From Budorcas taxicolor (lineage: Eukaryota > Chordata > Mammalia > Artiodactyla > Bovidae), in the NCBI RefSeq assembly GCF_023091745.1, contig NC_068913.1, forward strand, positions 19,920,001-19,984,000: a stretch of 64,000 nt of DNA, in the 5' to 3' direction. Shown here in pieces: positions 23,684 to 34,825 of this stretch (its first letter is position 1; each line of letters opens with the position of its first letter). Position numbers and translations under genes: made by a program. A model generated the notes under the pieces. That model had not been told where the DNA came from and did no database searches. It worked only from the letters and a program-made list of their open reading frames with translations.

Positions 23684-24403
23684 TTTAGAGAGCTCTTGGA
23701 CATGAGGTCTGAACTGATATTCCTATGTATTGAACCAAAGCATTTTGTCATGCTCTCCTGTCCTTCCATAGATGCAGTGGAGGTTTGCAGAGGTCAGGTG
23801 ATGAACAGAATTCTGGATAAACTCTATAGTATGAGTGTAGGTCTACTGACCAATCAGGAGGTCATTTTCCTGGTGCCCAAGTCTATAATTTGGATCAACA
23901 ATCTGGCAGTTGATATAAGTTTGGCAAGTGTGATAAGAGGTATCAGAGCAAGGAAATACTAGAAGAAGCCTTTACAGTTACTCCCCTCACTCCTCAACTG
24001 CACTTTGGAAAAGACAGTGAATCAAAAATAAAATCATATCTGAGAGACAGTGACAGCAATTGGTGCCACATATAGAAATTTAAGAATGCAAACATGAAGG
24101 CCAATCATATCTCCTTTTAATTTGCCAATATGTTTGCTACAAAAACTGGGCAAAAGCTGGAGAATGAATGTAGATGACAGCAAGCTTAACCAAATATCAG
24201 TGCTGACTTTAACTGTGTTGTCAGATGTGATTATTTTGCTAGAACAGTTTCATAAGGTCTGTGATAACATGATATCTTGCCAATGATTTGATGAATGAAT
24301 GTTTTTTTCTGTTTTGACCAGAAAAGAGGATCAGAAATAGTTTGTATTCACATGAAAATGGTAATATTTATTTGCATCTTTACCCATGGCTCTATCAGTT
24401 TCT
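23684..24403. other. Possible ERV-derived or unique sequence
   Basis: The plus frame at 23696-23962 (88 codons) has no domain I recognise. Position just upstream of a reverse-transcriptase-like remnant makes an endogenous-retrovirus internal origin possible, but the residues alone do not show it. Confidence 0.3.
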
Positions 24404-24600
24404 TGGGCTTCCCTGGTGGCTCAGTGGTAAAGAATTTGCCTGCCATTGCAGGCAACACAGTTTCAATCCCTGAGTCAGGAAGATCTGCTGGAGTAGGAAA
24501 TGGCAACCCACTCCAGTATTTTTGCTTGGGAAATTCCAAGGACAGAGGAGTCTGAAAGGCTACAGTTTATGGTGTCACAAAAGAGTAAGGCATGACTTAT
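24404..24600 (+). mobile_element. Bov-tA SINE
   Basis: The forward SINE starts with GGCTTCCCTGGTGGCTCAG, the canonical tRNA-derived head, and continues through the Bov-A body to 'ggcatgacttattgaaaac'. It is moderately diverged. Confidence 0.9.
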
Positions 24601-24866
24601 TGAAAACAAACAACAACTATTAGCTTGTTACTCTTATAATCCAAAGCTTCTGGACCATCTGGACATCCACAGACACATTGATCCATTGCACTGATGACAT
24701 CATGCTCTTTGGATAGAATGAACAAAACCTGGCTAGTATATTAGAGGTCTCAATAAGATATATGTATTCCAGAGGATTAGAGAGATTTCCTACAAAGATT
24801 TAGAAACTTGACACTTGATTGAAGAGTCCAAGGATCAGGGGTGTGATAGGATATTTGTCCCAAAGT
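24601..24866 (+). mobile_element. ERV pol remnant, RT part
   Basis: This is degenerate retroviral pol-like sequence. Codons at 24690-24713 read TDDIMLFG, which resembles the metal-binding DD motif of reverse transcriptases in its usual hydrophobic setting. Stops interrupt the frame just downstream. It continues beyond the BovB insertion at 28181. I infer an ancient endogenous retrovirus and do not assign the family. Confidence 0.5.
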
Positions 24867-24877
24867 AAAACACAAAT

Positions 24878-26178
24878 AATCATAAGGGATTTGATTTAGG
24901 TCATACCTGAATGGTCTAGTGGTTTTCCCTACTTTCTTCAATTTAAGTCTGAATTTGGCAATAAGGAGTTCATGATCTGAGCCACAGTCAGCTCCTGGTC
25001 TTGTTTTGGCTGACTGTATACAGCTTCTCCATCTTTGGCTGCAAAGAATATAATCAATCTGATTTCAGTGTTGGCCATTTGGTGATGGCCATGTGTAGAG
25101 TCCTCTCTTGTGTTGTTGGAAGAGGGTGTTTGCTATGAACAGTGCATTCTCTTGGCAAAACTCTATCAGCCTTTGCCCTGCTTCATTCTGTACTCCAAGG
25201 CCAGATTTGCCTGTTACTCCACGTGTTTCTTGACTTCCTACTTTTGCATTCCAGTCCCCTATAATGAAAAGGACAGCTTTTTGGAGTGTTAGTTCTAGAA
25301 GGTCTTGTAGGTCTTCATAGAATCATTCAACTTCAGTTTCTTCAGCATTACGGGTTGGGGCATGGACTTGGATTGCTGTGATATTGAATGATTTGCCTCA
25401 AAAATGAACAGGGATCATTCTGTCTTTTTTTGAGATTACATACAAGTGTTGCATTTAGGATTATTTGACTATGATGGCTACTCCATTTCTTCTAAGGGAT
25501 TCTTGCCCACAGTGGTAGATATAATGGTTATCTGAGTTAAATTCACCCATTCCAATCCATTTTAGTTCACTGATTCCTAAAATGTCGACATTCATTCTTG
25601 CCATCACCTGTTTGACCACTTTCAATTTGCCTTGATTCATGGACCTAACATTCCAGGTTCCTATGCAATATTGTTCTTTACAGCATCAGACCTTGCTTCT
25701 ATCACCAGTCACATCCACAGCTAGGTATTGTTTTTGCTTTGGCTCCATCTCTTCATTCTTTCTGGAGTTATTTCTCCACTAATCCTCAGCAGCATATTGG
25801 GCACCTACTGATCTGGGGAGTTCATCTTTCAGTGTCCTATCTTTTTGCCTTTTCATACTGTTCATGGGGTTCTCAAGGTAAGAATACTGAAGTGGTTTGC
25901 AATTCCATTCTACAGTGGACCACATTTTGTCAGAACTCTCCAACATGAGCCATCCATCTTGGGTGGCCTTACATGGCATGGCTTAGTTTCATTGAATTAG
26001 ACAAGGCTGTGGTTCTTGTGATTAGATTGGTTAGTTTTCTGTGATTATGGTCTCAGTCTGTTTGCCCTCTGATGCCTTTTCTCAGGGCCTACGTTCTTGC
26101 TGGGGTTTCTCTTAGCTTGGACGTGGTGTATCTCCTCTCAGCATCTCACTCATGGCTCCAGCTCCAGTAAAATTAGAA
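24878..26178 (-). mobile_element. BovB LINE, inverted 5' segment
   Basis: Read on the minus strand this is the 5' portion of BovB: leader, endonuclease region and the DLNQI(P)YDY-coding stretch, which lies at the far left edge (24878-24925). It includes the region coding the endonuclease C-terminus (the CGSDHELL-type motif is near 24960-24995). The join to the forward segment lies between about 26165 and 26180. No long frame survives. Confidence 0.9.
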
Positions 26179-28169
26179 TTGATAGACAGAGTGCCTGATG
26201 AACTATAAAAGGAGGTTTGTGACATTGTATAGGAGACAGGGATTAAAACCATCCTCAATAAAAAGAAATGCAAAAAAACAAAATGGCTACCTGAGGAGGC
26301 CTTACAAATAGCTGTAAAAGAAGAGAAGTGAAAAGCAAAGGAGAAAAGGAAAGACATATCCATCTGAATGCGGACTCCAAAGAATAGCAAGGAGAGATAA
26401 GAAAGCCTTCCTCAGTGATCAGTGCAAAGAAATAGAGAAAAACAACAGAATGGGAAAGACTAGAGATCTCTTCAAGAATATTAGAGATACCAAGGGAACA
26501 TATCATGTAAAGATGGGCTCGATAAAGGACAGAAATGGTATGGACCTAACAGAAGCAGAAGATATTAAGAAGAGGTGGCAAGAATACACAGAAGAACTGT
26601 ACAAAAAAGATCCTCATGACCCACATAATCATGATGGTGTGATCACTCACCTAGAGCTAGACATCCTGGAATGTGAAGTCAAGTAGGCCTTAGGAAGGAT
26701 CACTATGAACAAAGCTAGTGGAGGTGATGGAATGCCAGTGGAGATATTTCAAATCCTAAAAGATGATGCTGTGAAAGTGCTACACTCAATATGCCAGCAA
26801 ATTTGGAAAACTCAGCAGTGGCCACAGGACTGGAAAAGGTCAGTTTTCATTCCAATCCCAAAGAAAGGCAATGCCAAAGAATGCTTACACTACCTCACAG
26901 CTGCACTCATCTCACACGCTAGAAAAGTAATGCTGAAACTTCTCCAAGCCAGGCTTCGACAATCCATGAACCCTAAAATTCCAGATGTTCAAGATAGTTT
27001 TAGAAAAGGCAGAGGAACCAGAGATCAAATTGAAAACATCCACTGGATCATCAAAAAAGCAAGAGAGTTCCAGAAAAATATCTATTTCAGCTTTATTGAC
27101 TATACCAAAGCCTTTTCCTGTGTGGATCACAATAAACAGTGGAAAATTCTGAAAAGATGGGAAAATCAGACCACTTGACTTGCCTCTTGAGAAATCTGTA
27201 TGCAGGTCAAGAAGCAACAGTTAGAACTGGACATGGAACAACAGATTAGTTCCAAATAGGAAAAGGAGAACGTCAAGGCTATATATTGTCACCCTGCTTA
27301 TTTAACTTATATGCAGAATACATCATGAGAAACGCTGGGCTGGAAGAAGCACAAGTGGGAATCAAGATTGCCAAGAGAAATATCAGTAACCTCAGATATG
27401 CAGATGACATCACCTTTATGGCAGAAAGTGAAGAGCAACTAAAAAGCCTCTTGAGGAAAGTGAAAGAGGAGAGTGAAAAAGTTGGCTTAAAGCTCAACAT
27501 TCAGAAAACGAAGATTATGCCATCTGGTCCCATCACTACATGGCAAAGAGATGGGGAAACAGTGGCTGACTTTATTTTGGGGGATTTCTCAAATCACTGC
27601 AGATGTTGATTGCAGCCATGAAATTAAAAGAAACTTACTCCTTGGAAGGAAAATTATGACCAACATAGATAGCATAGTAAAAAATAGAGACATTACTTTG
27701 CCAACAAAGGTCCATCTAGTCAAGGTTATGGTTTTTCCAGTGGTCATGTATGGATGTGAGAGTTGGACTATAAAGAAAGCTGAGTGCAGAAGAAGTGATG
27801 CTTTTGCACTGTGGTGTTGGAGAAGACTCTTGAGAGTCCCTTGGACTACAAGGAGAACCTAACAGTCCATCTTAAAGGAGATCAATCCTGAGTATTCATT
27901 GGAATGACTGATGTTGAAGCTGATACTCCAATACTTTGTCCATCAGATGCGAAGAATTGATTTATTTGAAAAGACCCTGAATCTGGGAAAGGTTGAAGGC
28001 AGAAGGAGAAGGGGACAGCAGAGGATGTGATGGTTGGATGTCCTCACCAACTCAATGGACATGAGTTTGGGTAAACTCCAGTAGTTGGTGATGGACAGGG
28101 AGGCCTGATGTGCTGCGTCCCATGGGGTCACAAACAGATGGACACAACTGAGCAACTGAACTGAAATGA
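26179..28169 (+). mobile_element. BovB LINE, forward 3' segment of the same insertion
   Basis: This starts at residues DRVPDEL, immediately after the region where the inverted segment stops, with about 40 bp missing between the two. It runs through linker, reverse transcriptase and C-terminus to the CTGAACTGAAATG tail. Together with 24878-26178 it forms a nearly complete element with a 5' inversion. Confidence 0.93.
26705..27609 (+). pseudogene. BovB reverse transcriptase pseudogene
   Basis: This is the RT core of the twin-primed BovB. The first piece (26705-27178) has the N-terminal RT signature SVFIPIPKKGNAKEC and motif A-like FIDYTKAFS, where relatives have an aspartate after AF. The second piece (27286-27609) has SPCLFNLYAEYI (after motif B) and YADD at about 27397-27408. 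A stop and a frameshift separate them at about 27176-27250. The polymerase is inactive. RTE reverse transcriptase primes on nicked target DNA at the 3' end of its own RNA. Confidence 0.9.
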
Positions 28170-28180
28170 AAAACACAAAT

Positions 28181-28277
28181 TGTTGCATTTGGCATTCCTG
28201 CTCATAATGAAAGAATCACAGTGTTTGGTAGACTTTTTATGTGTTCTAAAGGGAACACAATCCATACTTATATCTAT
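28181..28277 (+). mobile_element. ERV pol remnant between two BovB copies
   Basis: This is about 97 bp of host ERV-like sequence ('cattcctgctcataatg', 'cagtgtttggtagac') left between two BovB insertions. It is collinear with 24601-24866. Confidence 0.45.
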
Positions 28278-29047
28278 CAGTTCAGTTCAGTTCAGTTCAG
28301 TAGCTCAGTCGTGTCCGACTCTTTGAAACCCCATGAATCGCAGCACGCCAGGCCTCCTTATCCATTACCATCTCCCGGAGTTCACTCAAACTCACATCCA
28401 TCGAGTCAGTGATGCCATCCAGCCATCTCATCGTCTGTCATCCCCTTTTCCTCCTGCCCCCAATCCCTCCCAGCATCAGAGTCTTTTCCAATGGGTCAAC
28501 TCTTCGCATGAGGTGGCCAAAGTACTGGAGTTTCAGCTTTAGCATCATTCCTTCCAAAGAACACCCAGGGCTGATCTCCTTCAGAATGCACTGGTTGGAT
28601 CTCCTTGCAGTCCAAGGGAATCTCAAGAGTCTTCTCCAACACCACAGTTCAAAAGTATCAATTCTTCGGCACTCAGCTTTCTTTATAGTCCAACTCTCGT
28701 ATCCATACATGACCACAGGAGAAACCATAGCCTTGACTAGACGGACCTTTGTTGGCAAAGTAATGTCTCTGCTTTTTAATATGCTGTCTAGGTTGGTCAT
28801 AACTTTCCTTTCAAGGAGCAAGTGTCTTCTAATTTCATGGCTGAAATCACCATCTGCAGTGATTTTGGAGCCCCAAAAAATAAAAGTCTCACACTGTTTC
28901 CACTGTTTCCCCATCTCTTTGCCATGAAGTGATGGGACCAGATGCCATGATCTTTGTTTTCTGAGTGTTGAGCTTTAAGCCAATTTTTTCACTCTCCTTT
29001 CACTTTCATCAAGAGGCTTTTTAGTTCCTCTTCACTTTCTGCCATAA
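28278..29047 (-). mobile_element. BovB LINE 3' part, reverse
   Basis: This reverse 770-bp BovB starts at its 3' tail, (CAGTT)n at 28278-28300, and reaches the RT motif C neighbourhood at about 29047. An open stretch at 28438-28914 on the minus strand encodes 158 residues of the C-terminal region (IRRHLLLERKVMTNLDSILK, CWRRLLRFPWTARRSNQ). Retained CpGs (GTCGTGTCCGACTC) suggest a young copy. It faces the preceding forward BovB tail to tail. Confidence 0.95.
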
Positions 29048-29738
29048 AAGATAGGTCTATTCATATATTAAGTGGTACATTAGACTGCCAGTGTCATGCT
29101 CACCAGAAAGCACCCTCCATTCAATGGACACTGAAAAATCAAGATGATAAAATGACTCTTTCCATTGGCATTAGTCAGCTCTCCTCATTGATTATCCCAG
29201 AATTTTCACAATGGGCTCATGAATATATTGATGCCTATCTTACCAGTGTTGCTGCTGAATGTTTATCCTGCCAGCAACAGAAACCAGTACTAAGGCAATA
29301 AAATAGTATTAATTAATAATAATCTTTGAGGACACAGAAACAAGTCAGTGAGATGCACATCAAATACCTCACACCCCTTTCTCACCTATAAAGGCAACCT
29401 ATTGGAACCATTTTCCAGGGCCTCACAGAATTGCCTGGTTCAGAGGCATGGACCCCACAGAAAGCATGGCAACTAAGAAGAGGACTCTCTTGACAGTGTA
29501 GGACTTGTGGGGATGAGTCCAACTGGTCATATCAAGTGCTATGCTTTCTACAAGTTTCCAGCTCCATAGAGCACTATGACTATCTATGAATAGCTCAGTA
29601 GAAGTTCCCTTGTGGAGGCAAGTCACTGCTAGGATAAGGAACCATACTTCAGGATGCTGTATGTGTATTAAATCAGTAAATTCTATGTTCCTGGTAAGAA
29701 GAATATATGGTATTGGTGGGGGAGGGGTAGGTACAAGT
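29048..29738 (+). mobile_element. ERV pol remnant, integrase-like part
   Basis: This is degenerate sequence after the second BovB. Codons at 29257-29286 give ECLSCQQQKP, a CxxC pair as in the zinc-binding N-terminus of retroviral integrases. The preceding residues are compatible with the same frame. It continues the RT-like remnant at 24601-24866 in the order expected of pol. No complete frame is present. Confidence 0.45.
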
Positions 29739-29750
29739 AGGAGTGACTCA

Positions 29751-29963
29751 GGCATCCCCCATGGCTCAGCTGTGAAACATCTGCCCGCAGTGCAGGAGAC
29801 GCAGGTTTGATTCCTGGGTCAGGAAGATCACCTGGAGGAGGGCAAGGCAAGTCACTCCAGTATTCTTGCCTGGAGAATCCCATGGAGAGAGAAGCATGGT
29901 GGGCAACAGTCCATAGGGTCACAAAGATTCAGACTCAACTGAAGCAACTCAGCACACATGGAA
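29751..29963 (+). mobile_element. Bov-tA SINE
   Basis: The forward SINE starts at GGCATCCCCCATGGCTCAG and ends GCAACTCAGCACACATGG. A perfect 12-bp duplication, AGGAGTGACTCA, at 29739-29750 and 29964-29975 bounds it exactly. Confidence 0.94.
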
Positions 29964-30718
29964 AGGAGTGACTCATTTTACCATTTTCTCAATAATCTCC
30001 TGAGGAACTTGGTATTTTTCATCCTTGCAAATCTGGGCTCTGCAGATTTGGATGTCCCAGTCCCCAAGGAGGACATGCTTTTATCAGGATACAGAAAGGG
30101 CACCACTGAGATTTAAGAGAACAGAGGTGTATGATCTTCATAGCCTTAACCACCACAGTCAGCAGGAGATTTTGAGAAATCTTTTATACAACATTGTTGT
30201 TGTTCAGTAGTTCAGTCATGTCCGACTCTTTGTGACCCCATGAACTGCAACAGGCTAGACTTCTTTGTCCTTACTATAACCCAGAGTTTGCTCAGGCTCA
30301 TGTCCATTGAATTGGTGATGTCCTCCAACCTTCATCTTCAGTTGTCCCCTTCTCCTCCTGCCTTCAGTGTTTCCCAGTGTCAGGGTCTTTTCCAATGAGT
30401 TGGCTCTTCACATAAGGTGATCAAAGTATTGGAGCTTTAGCTTGAAGATCAGTCCTTTCAATGAATATTCAAGACTGATTTCCTTAGGATTCACTGGATT
30501 GATCTTCTAGCTATCAAAGGTATTTTTAAGAGTCTTCTCCAGTACCACAGTTCAAAAGAATTAATTCTTCAGTGCTCAGACTTCTTTATGGCTCATTTCT
30601 CACATCAGTACATGACTACTGGAAAAACCATAGCTTTGATTATACAGATCTTTACCGGCAAAATGATGTCATAGCTTTTCTTCCAAGGAGCAAGCATCTT
30701 TTAATTTCATGGCTACAG

Positions 30719-31210
30719 TCACCATCTGCAGTGATTTTGGAGCCCAAGAAAATGAAGTCTGCCACTGTTTCCATTTTCACCCATTTGCTGTGAAGTGCTG
30801 GGACCAGATGCCAGGATCTTCATTTTCTGAACCTTAAGTTTTAAACCAGGTTTTTCACTCTCCTCTTTCACTTTCATAAACAGGCTCTTTAGTTCCTCTT
30901 TACTTTCTGCCAAACGGGTGGTGTCATCTGCATATCTGAGGTTATTGATATTTCTCCCAGCAATCTTGATTCCAGCTTGAGCCTCATTCAGCCTGCCATT
31001 TATCATGATGTACTCTGCATGTAAGTTAAGTAAACAGGGTGATAATATACAGCCCTGACATACTTCGTTCCCAATTTTGAACCAGTCCACTTTTCCATGT
31101 CCAGTTCTAACTGTTGCTTCTTGACCTGCATACAGATTTCTCAGGAGGCAGGTAAAGTGGTCTGACATCCCCATCTCTTTAAGAATTTTCCACAGGGTGC
31201 TGTTATACAC
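30719..31210 (-). pseudogene. BovB RT palm/thumb pseudogene
   Basis: This 163-residue reading stretch begins MYNSTLWKILKEMG and runs through the VCQGCILSPC motif (RT motif B) and YADD (motif C) into the connection region, ending before the C-terminal domain. Motif A lies upstream and is destroyed by a poly-A-type expansion at 31246-31275. It cannot be functional. Confidence 0.88.
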
Positions 31211-32899
31211 ACAGTCAAAGGCTTTACACAGTGAAGAAGAAGCAGGTTTTTTTTTTTTTGTTTTTTGTTTTTTAATCTCTAGTTTTTTCTATGATCCAAC
31301 AGATGTTGGCAATCTGATCTCTGGTTCCTCTGCCTTTTCTAAATTTCGTTTGTACATCTGGAAGTTCTCTGTTCATGTATTGTTGAGATCTATCTTGAAG
31401 GATTTTGAGCCTTACCTTGCTAGTATGTGAAATGAGTGCTACTGTGCAGTAGTTTGAACATCCTTTGGCATTGCTTTTCTTTATGATTGGAAGGAAAACT
31501 GACCTTTCCAGTCCTGTGGCCACTGCTGAGTTTTCCAAATTCTCTGGCATATTAAGTGGAGCACTTTAACAGTGCTATCTTTTAGGATTTGGAATAACTC
31601 AGTTGGAATTTCATCATCACATCCACTAGACTTGTTCAGAGTAATTCTTCCTACAGCCCACTTTACTTCACATTCTTGGATGTCTGGCTCTAACTGAGTG
31701 ATCACACCATCGTGATTATCTGGGTCATGAAGATCTTTTCTGTGCAGTTCTTCTGTGTATTCTTGCCACCTCTTTGTAATATCTTCTGCTTCTGTTAGGT
31801 CCATACCATTTCTGTCCTTTATTGAGCCCATTTTGCATGAAATGTTCCCTTGATATCTCTAATATTCTTGAAGAGATTGCAGTCTTTCCCATTCAATTGT
31901 TTTCCTCTATTTCTTTGCACTGATCACTTAGAAAGGCTTTCTTATCTCTCCTTGCTATTCTTTGGAACTCTGCATTCATATGAGTATATCTTTCCTTTTC
32001 TTCTTCCCTTTTGCTTCTTTTCTTTTCTCAGCTATTTGTAAAGTCTCCTCAGACAACCATTTTGCCTTTTTGCATTTCTTTTCTTCCAGATGATCTTGAT
32101 CACTGCCTCCTGTGCAATGTTACACACCTCCATCCACCATTCTTCTGGAACTCTCTAAGATCTAAACCCTGAATCTATTTGTCACTTCCACTATATAATC
32201 ATAACGGATTTGATTTAGGTCATACCTAAATGGTCTAGTGGTTTTCCCTACTTTGTTCAATTTAAGTTCGAATTTTGCAACAAGTAGTTCATGACATAAG
32301 CCACAGTCACCATCAGGTCTTATTTTGCTGACTGTATTTGCTTCTCCATTTTCAGCAGCAAAGGATGTAATCAATCTGATTTTGGTATTGACCATCGGTG
32401 ATGTCCATGTATGAAGTCATCTCTTCTGTTATTGGAAGAAGGTGTTTTCTACTACCATTGTGCTCTCTTGGCAAAACTCTGTTAGCCTTTCCTCTGCTTC
32501 ATTTTGTCCCTCAAGGTAAAACTTGCCTGTTACTCTGAGTAACCCTTGACTTCCAATTTTTACATTCCAGTTCCTTATGATGAAAAGGACATTTTTTTTT
32601 TCTTTCTTTTTTTTTTTTTGGTGTTAGTCCTAGAAGGTCTTGGAGGTCTTAATAGAACCATTCTACTTCGGCTTCTTCAGCATTAGTGTTGGGGCATAGA
32701 CTTGGATTAATGTGAGATTGAATGGTTTGCCTTAGAAATGGACTGAGATCATTTTATTGTTTTTGAGATTGCATCCAAGTACTGCATTTCAGACTCTTGT
32801 TGACTATGAGTTATTCATTTATTTTAAGGAATTCTTGCCCACAGTGGTAGATATGAGGATCATCTGAATTAAATTCTCTCATTCTGGTCCATTTTAGTT

Positions 32900-33070
32900 C
32901 AGTTCAATTCAGCTCAGTTGCTCAGTCATGTCTTACTCTTTGTGACCCAATGGACTGCAGCAGGCCAGACTTCCCTGTCCTTCACCAACTCCCTGAGCTT
33001 TCTCAAACTCATGTCCTTTGAATCAGTGATGCAATCCAACCATCTCATCCTTTGTCATCCCCTTCTCCTC
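32900..33070 (-). mobile_element. BovB 3' tail nested in BovB
   Basis: This is about 170 bp of the extreme 3' end of BovB: CAGTTGCTCAGTCATGTC through CATCCCCTTCTCCTCC. It is inserted in the same orientation into the endonuclease region of the longer copy. The host reads 'ccattttagttca' before it and 'ctaaaaggtcgatgttcac' after it. The undisturbed order is seen in the twin-primed copy near 25560-25590. Confidence 0.85.
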
Positions 33071-33337
33071 CTAAAAGGTCGATGTTCACTCTTGCCATCT
33101 CCCATTTGACCACTTCCAGTCACCTTGATTCATGAACCTAACATTTCAGGTTGCTATTGTTCTTTACAATATCGGACTTTATTTTCACCACCAGACACAT
33201 CCACAACTAGGCATCATTTCTGCTTTGGCTCAGCCTCTTTTTTTCTGAAGCTATTTCTGTTCTTCTCCAGGAATATATTGGGTATTACTGACTTTGGGGG
33301 TTCATCTTTCAGTGTCATATCTTTTTGCCTTTTCATA

Positions 33338-33928
33338 ACATGATTACATAATAGCTAAACCTGAAACTCATGTGATCTGCTTGAGTGACTCATGGTATTT
33401 ACCTGACCAGTTGTAACTCTTAATGGACATGTGCTGCAACTTGGCCTGAAAAGCCATAATTACCTTGTGTTCACATTCTTGATGAATGAAGATTTGGGTT
33501 ACACCACCAAGCAAACCTCCATTACCTGCCAAAGTGATAATAGAGGTTGAGGAGTAAATTGAATAAGAGGAAAAATTGGAATACCAGTTGCAAACATGAG
33601 ACCAGTTGCAGCGATGAAAGCTGCATTTCAGTCTATTTATGTCCTTCTTTAAGATTCTCCTCAGAAAGAAATGTACTTGAAAACCATCAAGGAGTTATTC
33701 CTCAAATGTAGAGAGCAATGGACCTGTGTGAAGCAAGAGATGGACCAGGCTGACCATGGAGATACACTGCTCAGAGCTCGTTCAAGAGAGGTGTATAGTT
33801 TTATGGCAGCCCTGTATACAACAGGGTGTATAGTTTTATGACAGCCTTTAGCTCCATCTTCTGCAACAGTATTCATAATGAAGCTACACTGCCATCACCC
33901 CACCAGCTGCCTATAACCAATGGCTAAT
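33338..33928. other. Unassigned stretch with a 35-bp duplication
   Basis: I recognise no element. A 22-bp block starting GGTGTATAGTTTTATG is repeated at 33790-33811 and 33825-33846, with one mismatch. Confidence 0.5.
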
Positions 33929-33936
33929 CATAGTAG

Positions 33937-34063
33937 TCCGTGGAGAAGGAAATGACAACCCACTCCAGTATTTTTTCTTGGTAAATCCCATGAACAGAGG
34001 AACCTCGTGGGCTACAGTTCATGGGATCACAAAGAATCAGACATGACTGAGCAACTGAGACAG
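33937..34063 (+). mobile_element. Bov-A SINE, 5'-truncated
   Basis: The forward Bov-A unit runs from GGAGAAGGAAATGACAACCC to ACTGAGCAACTGAGACAG. It is bounded by CATAGTAG at 33929-33936 and 34064-34071, an 8-bp perfect duplication. Confidence 0.9.
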
Positions 34064-34071
34064 CATAGTAG

Positions 34072-34824
34072 GGGATTTTAGAGCTGATTCATTCCTATCT
34101 GACATGAAACTCCTCCAGTGAGTAATTTCCACTTGGATATTCCTCACTAGTCTGGTTGACTTTTTCAGAACTGTACTGTTCATCCAAGACTTCATAACTC
34201 ATCTTTCCTGTCTTTTCTTCTTTCACATGTTCTGTATCTACATCATTCTATAAAGGCTATAAATTCCCTGCCTTTGGTTCCTCCTTTATCTTTCACAGGT
34301 GCTCTTCCAATCTCTTATCCCTTGTCTTGGACTCTTACCTAATGTCTTGGTGTCTGCTTCCTGCAGAGCTTGAATTGATAGAACTACAAGTTATTCTTAT
34401 GAGGAAACACATAAAAGCATGTAAAGTAAAGGGAAAACTGGTGTTTTTAAGAGCTAAATTACAGAGCAAAATAAAATAAAATAACCACCTTGCTTACTAT
34501 TCATTTCCCAGAAAAGTGACTGGCATTCTTAGAGAATAAAAAGATGAGTGTTACATCAGGCAGGACATTATTTATAAGTATCACTGTGTAATTGTACACA
34601 ATACAGATATTATATAACCAAAATAAACTCTTCAAATTAAATATAAATGGAAGCATACTAAATATATTCAAGTTAAATATAAACATTAAGAGAATGTAAT
34701 TGAAAAATATACCACTGATCACAAAATTTAAAAAATGGTGAACTCCTGAAATGACAAGTAAATATTAAAGAAATTTTAAATGTACACCACTTCTGTGAAG
34801 GATAATGAAAAATTTATACACTGA
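34072..34824. other. Unassigned AT-rich stretch
   Basis: No recognisable repeat or exon. It contains ATAAAATAAAATAA-type tracts near 34470. Confidence 0.45.
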
Positions 34825-34825
34825 T

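Larger units (their letters stand above)
24867..28180. repeat. Target-site duplication bounding a twin-primed BovB
   Basis: AAAACACAAAT occurs at 24867-24877 and again at 28170-28180, a perfect 11-bp duplication. It encloses a reverse BovB 5' part and a forward BovB 3' part, which shows they are one insertion event. Confidence 0.9.
30196..33337 (-). mobile_element. BovB LINE, long reverse copy (interrupted)
   Basis: This reverse BovB covers the 3' tail (left) to the endonuclease region (right), interrupted by a small BovB tail at 32900-33070. RT pieces: 30719-31210 with YADDTTRL, 31272-31550 and 31481-31831. The endonuclease end at 32162-32395 reads CGLCHELL where other copies have CGSDHELL, so the catalytic DH pair is altered. 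T-rich expansions (element-sense A runs) at about 31246-31275 and 32591-32619 disrupt coding. Confidence 0.94.

Noticed and set aside
24404..24470. tRNA gene-like sequence at SINE heads (also at 11188, 29751, 48501, 60031 and in reverse copies)
   Set aside because: The A- and B-box-like blocks belong to tRNA-derived SINE heads. The sequences continue directly into the Bov-A body and are not independent tRNA genes.
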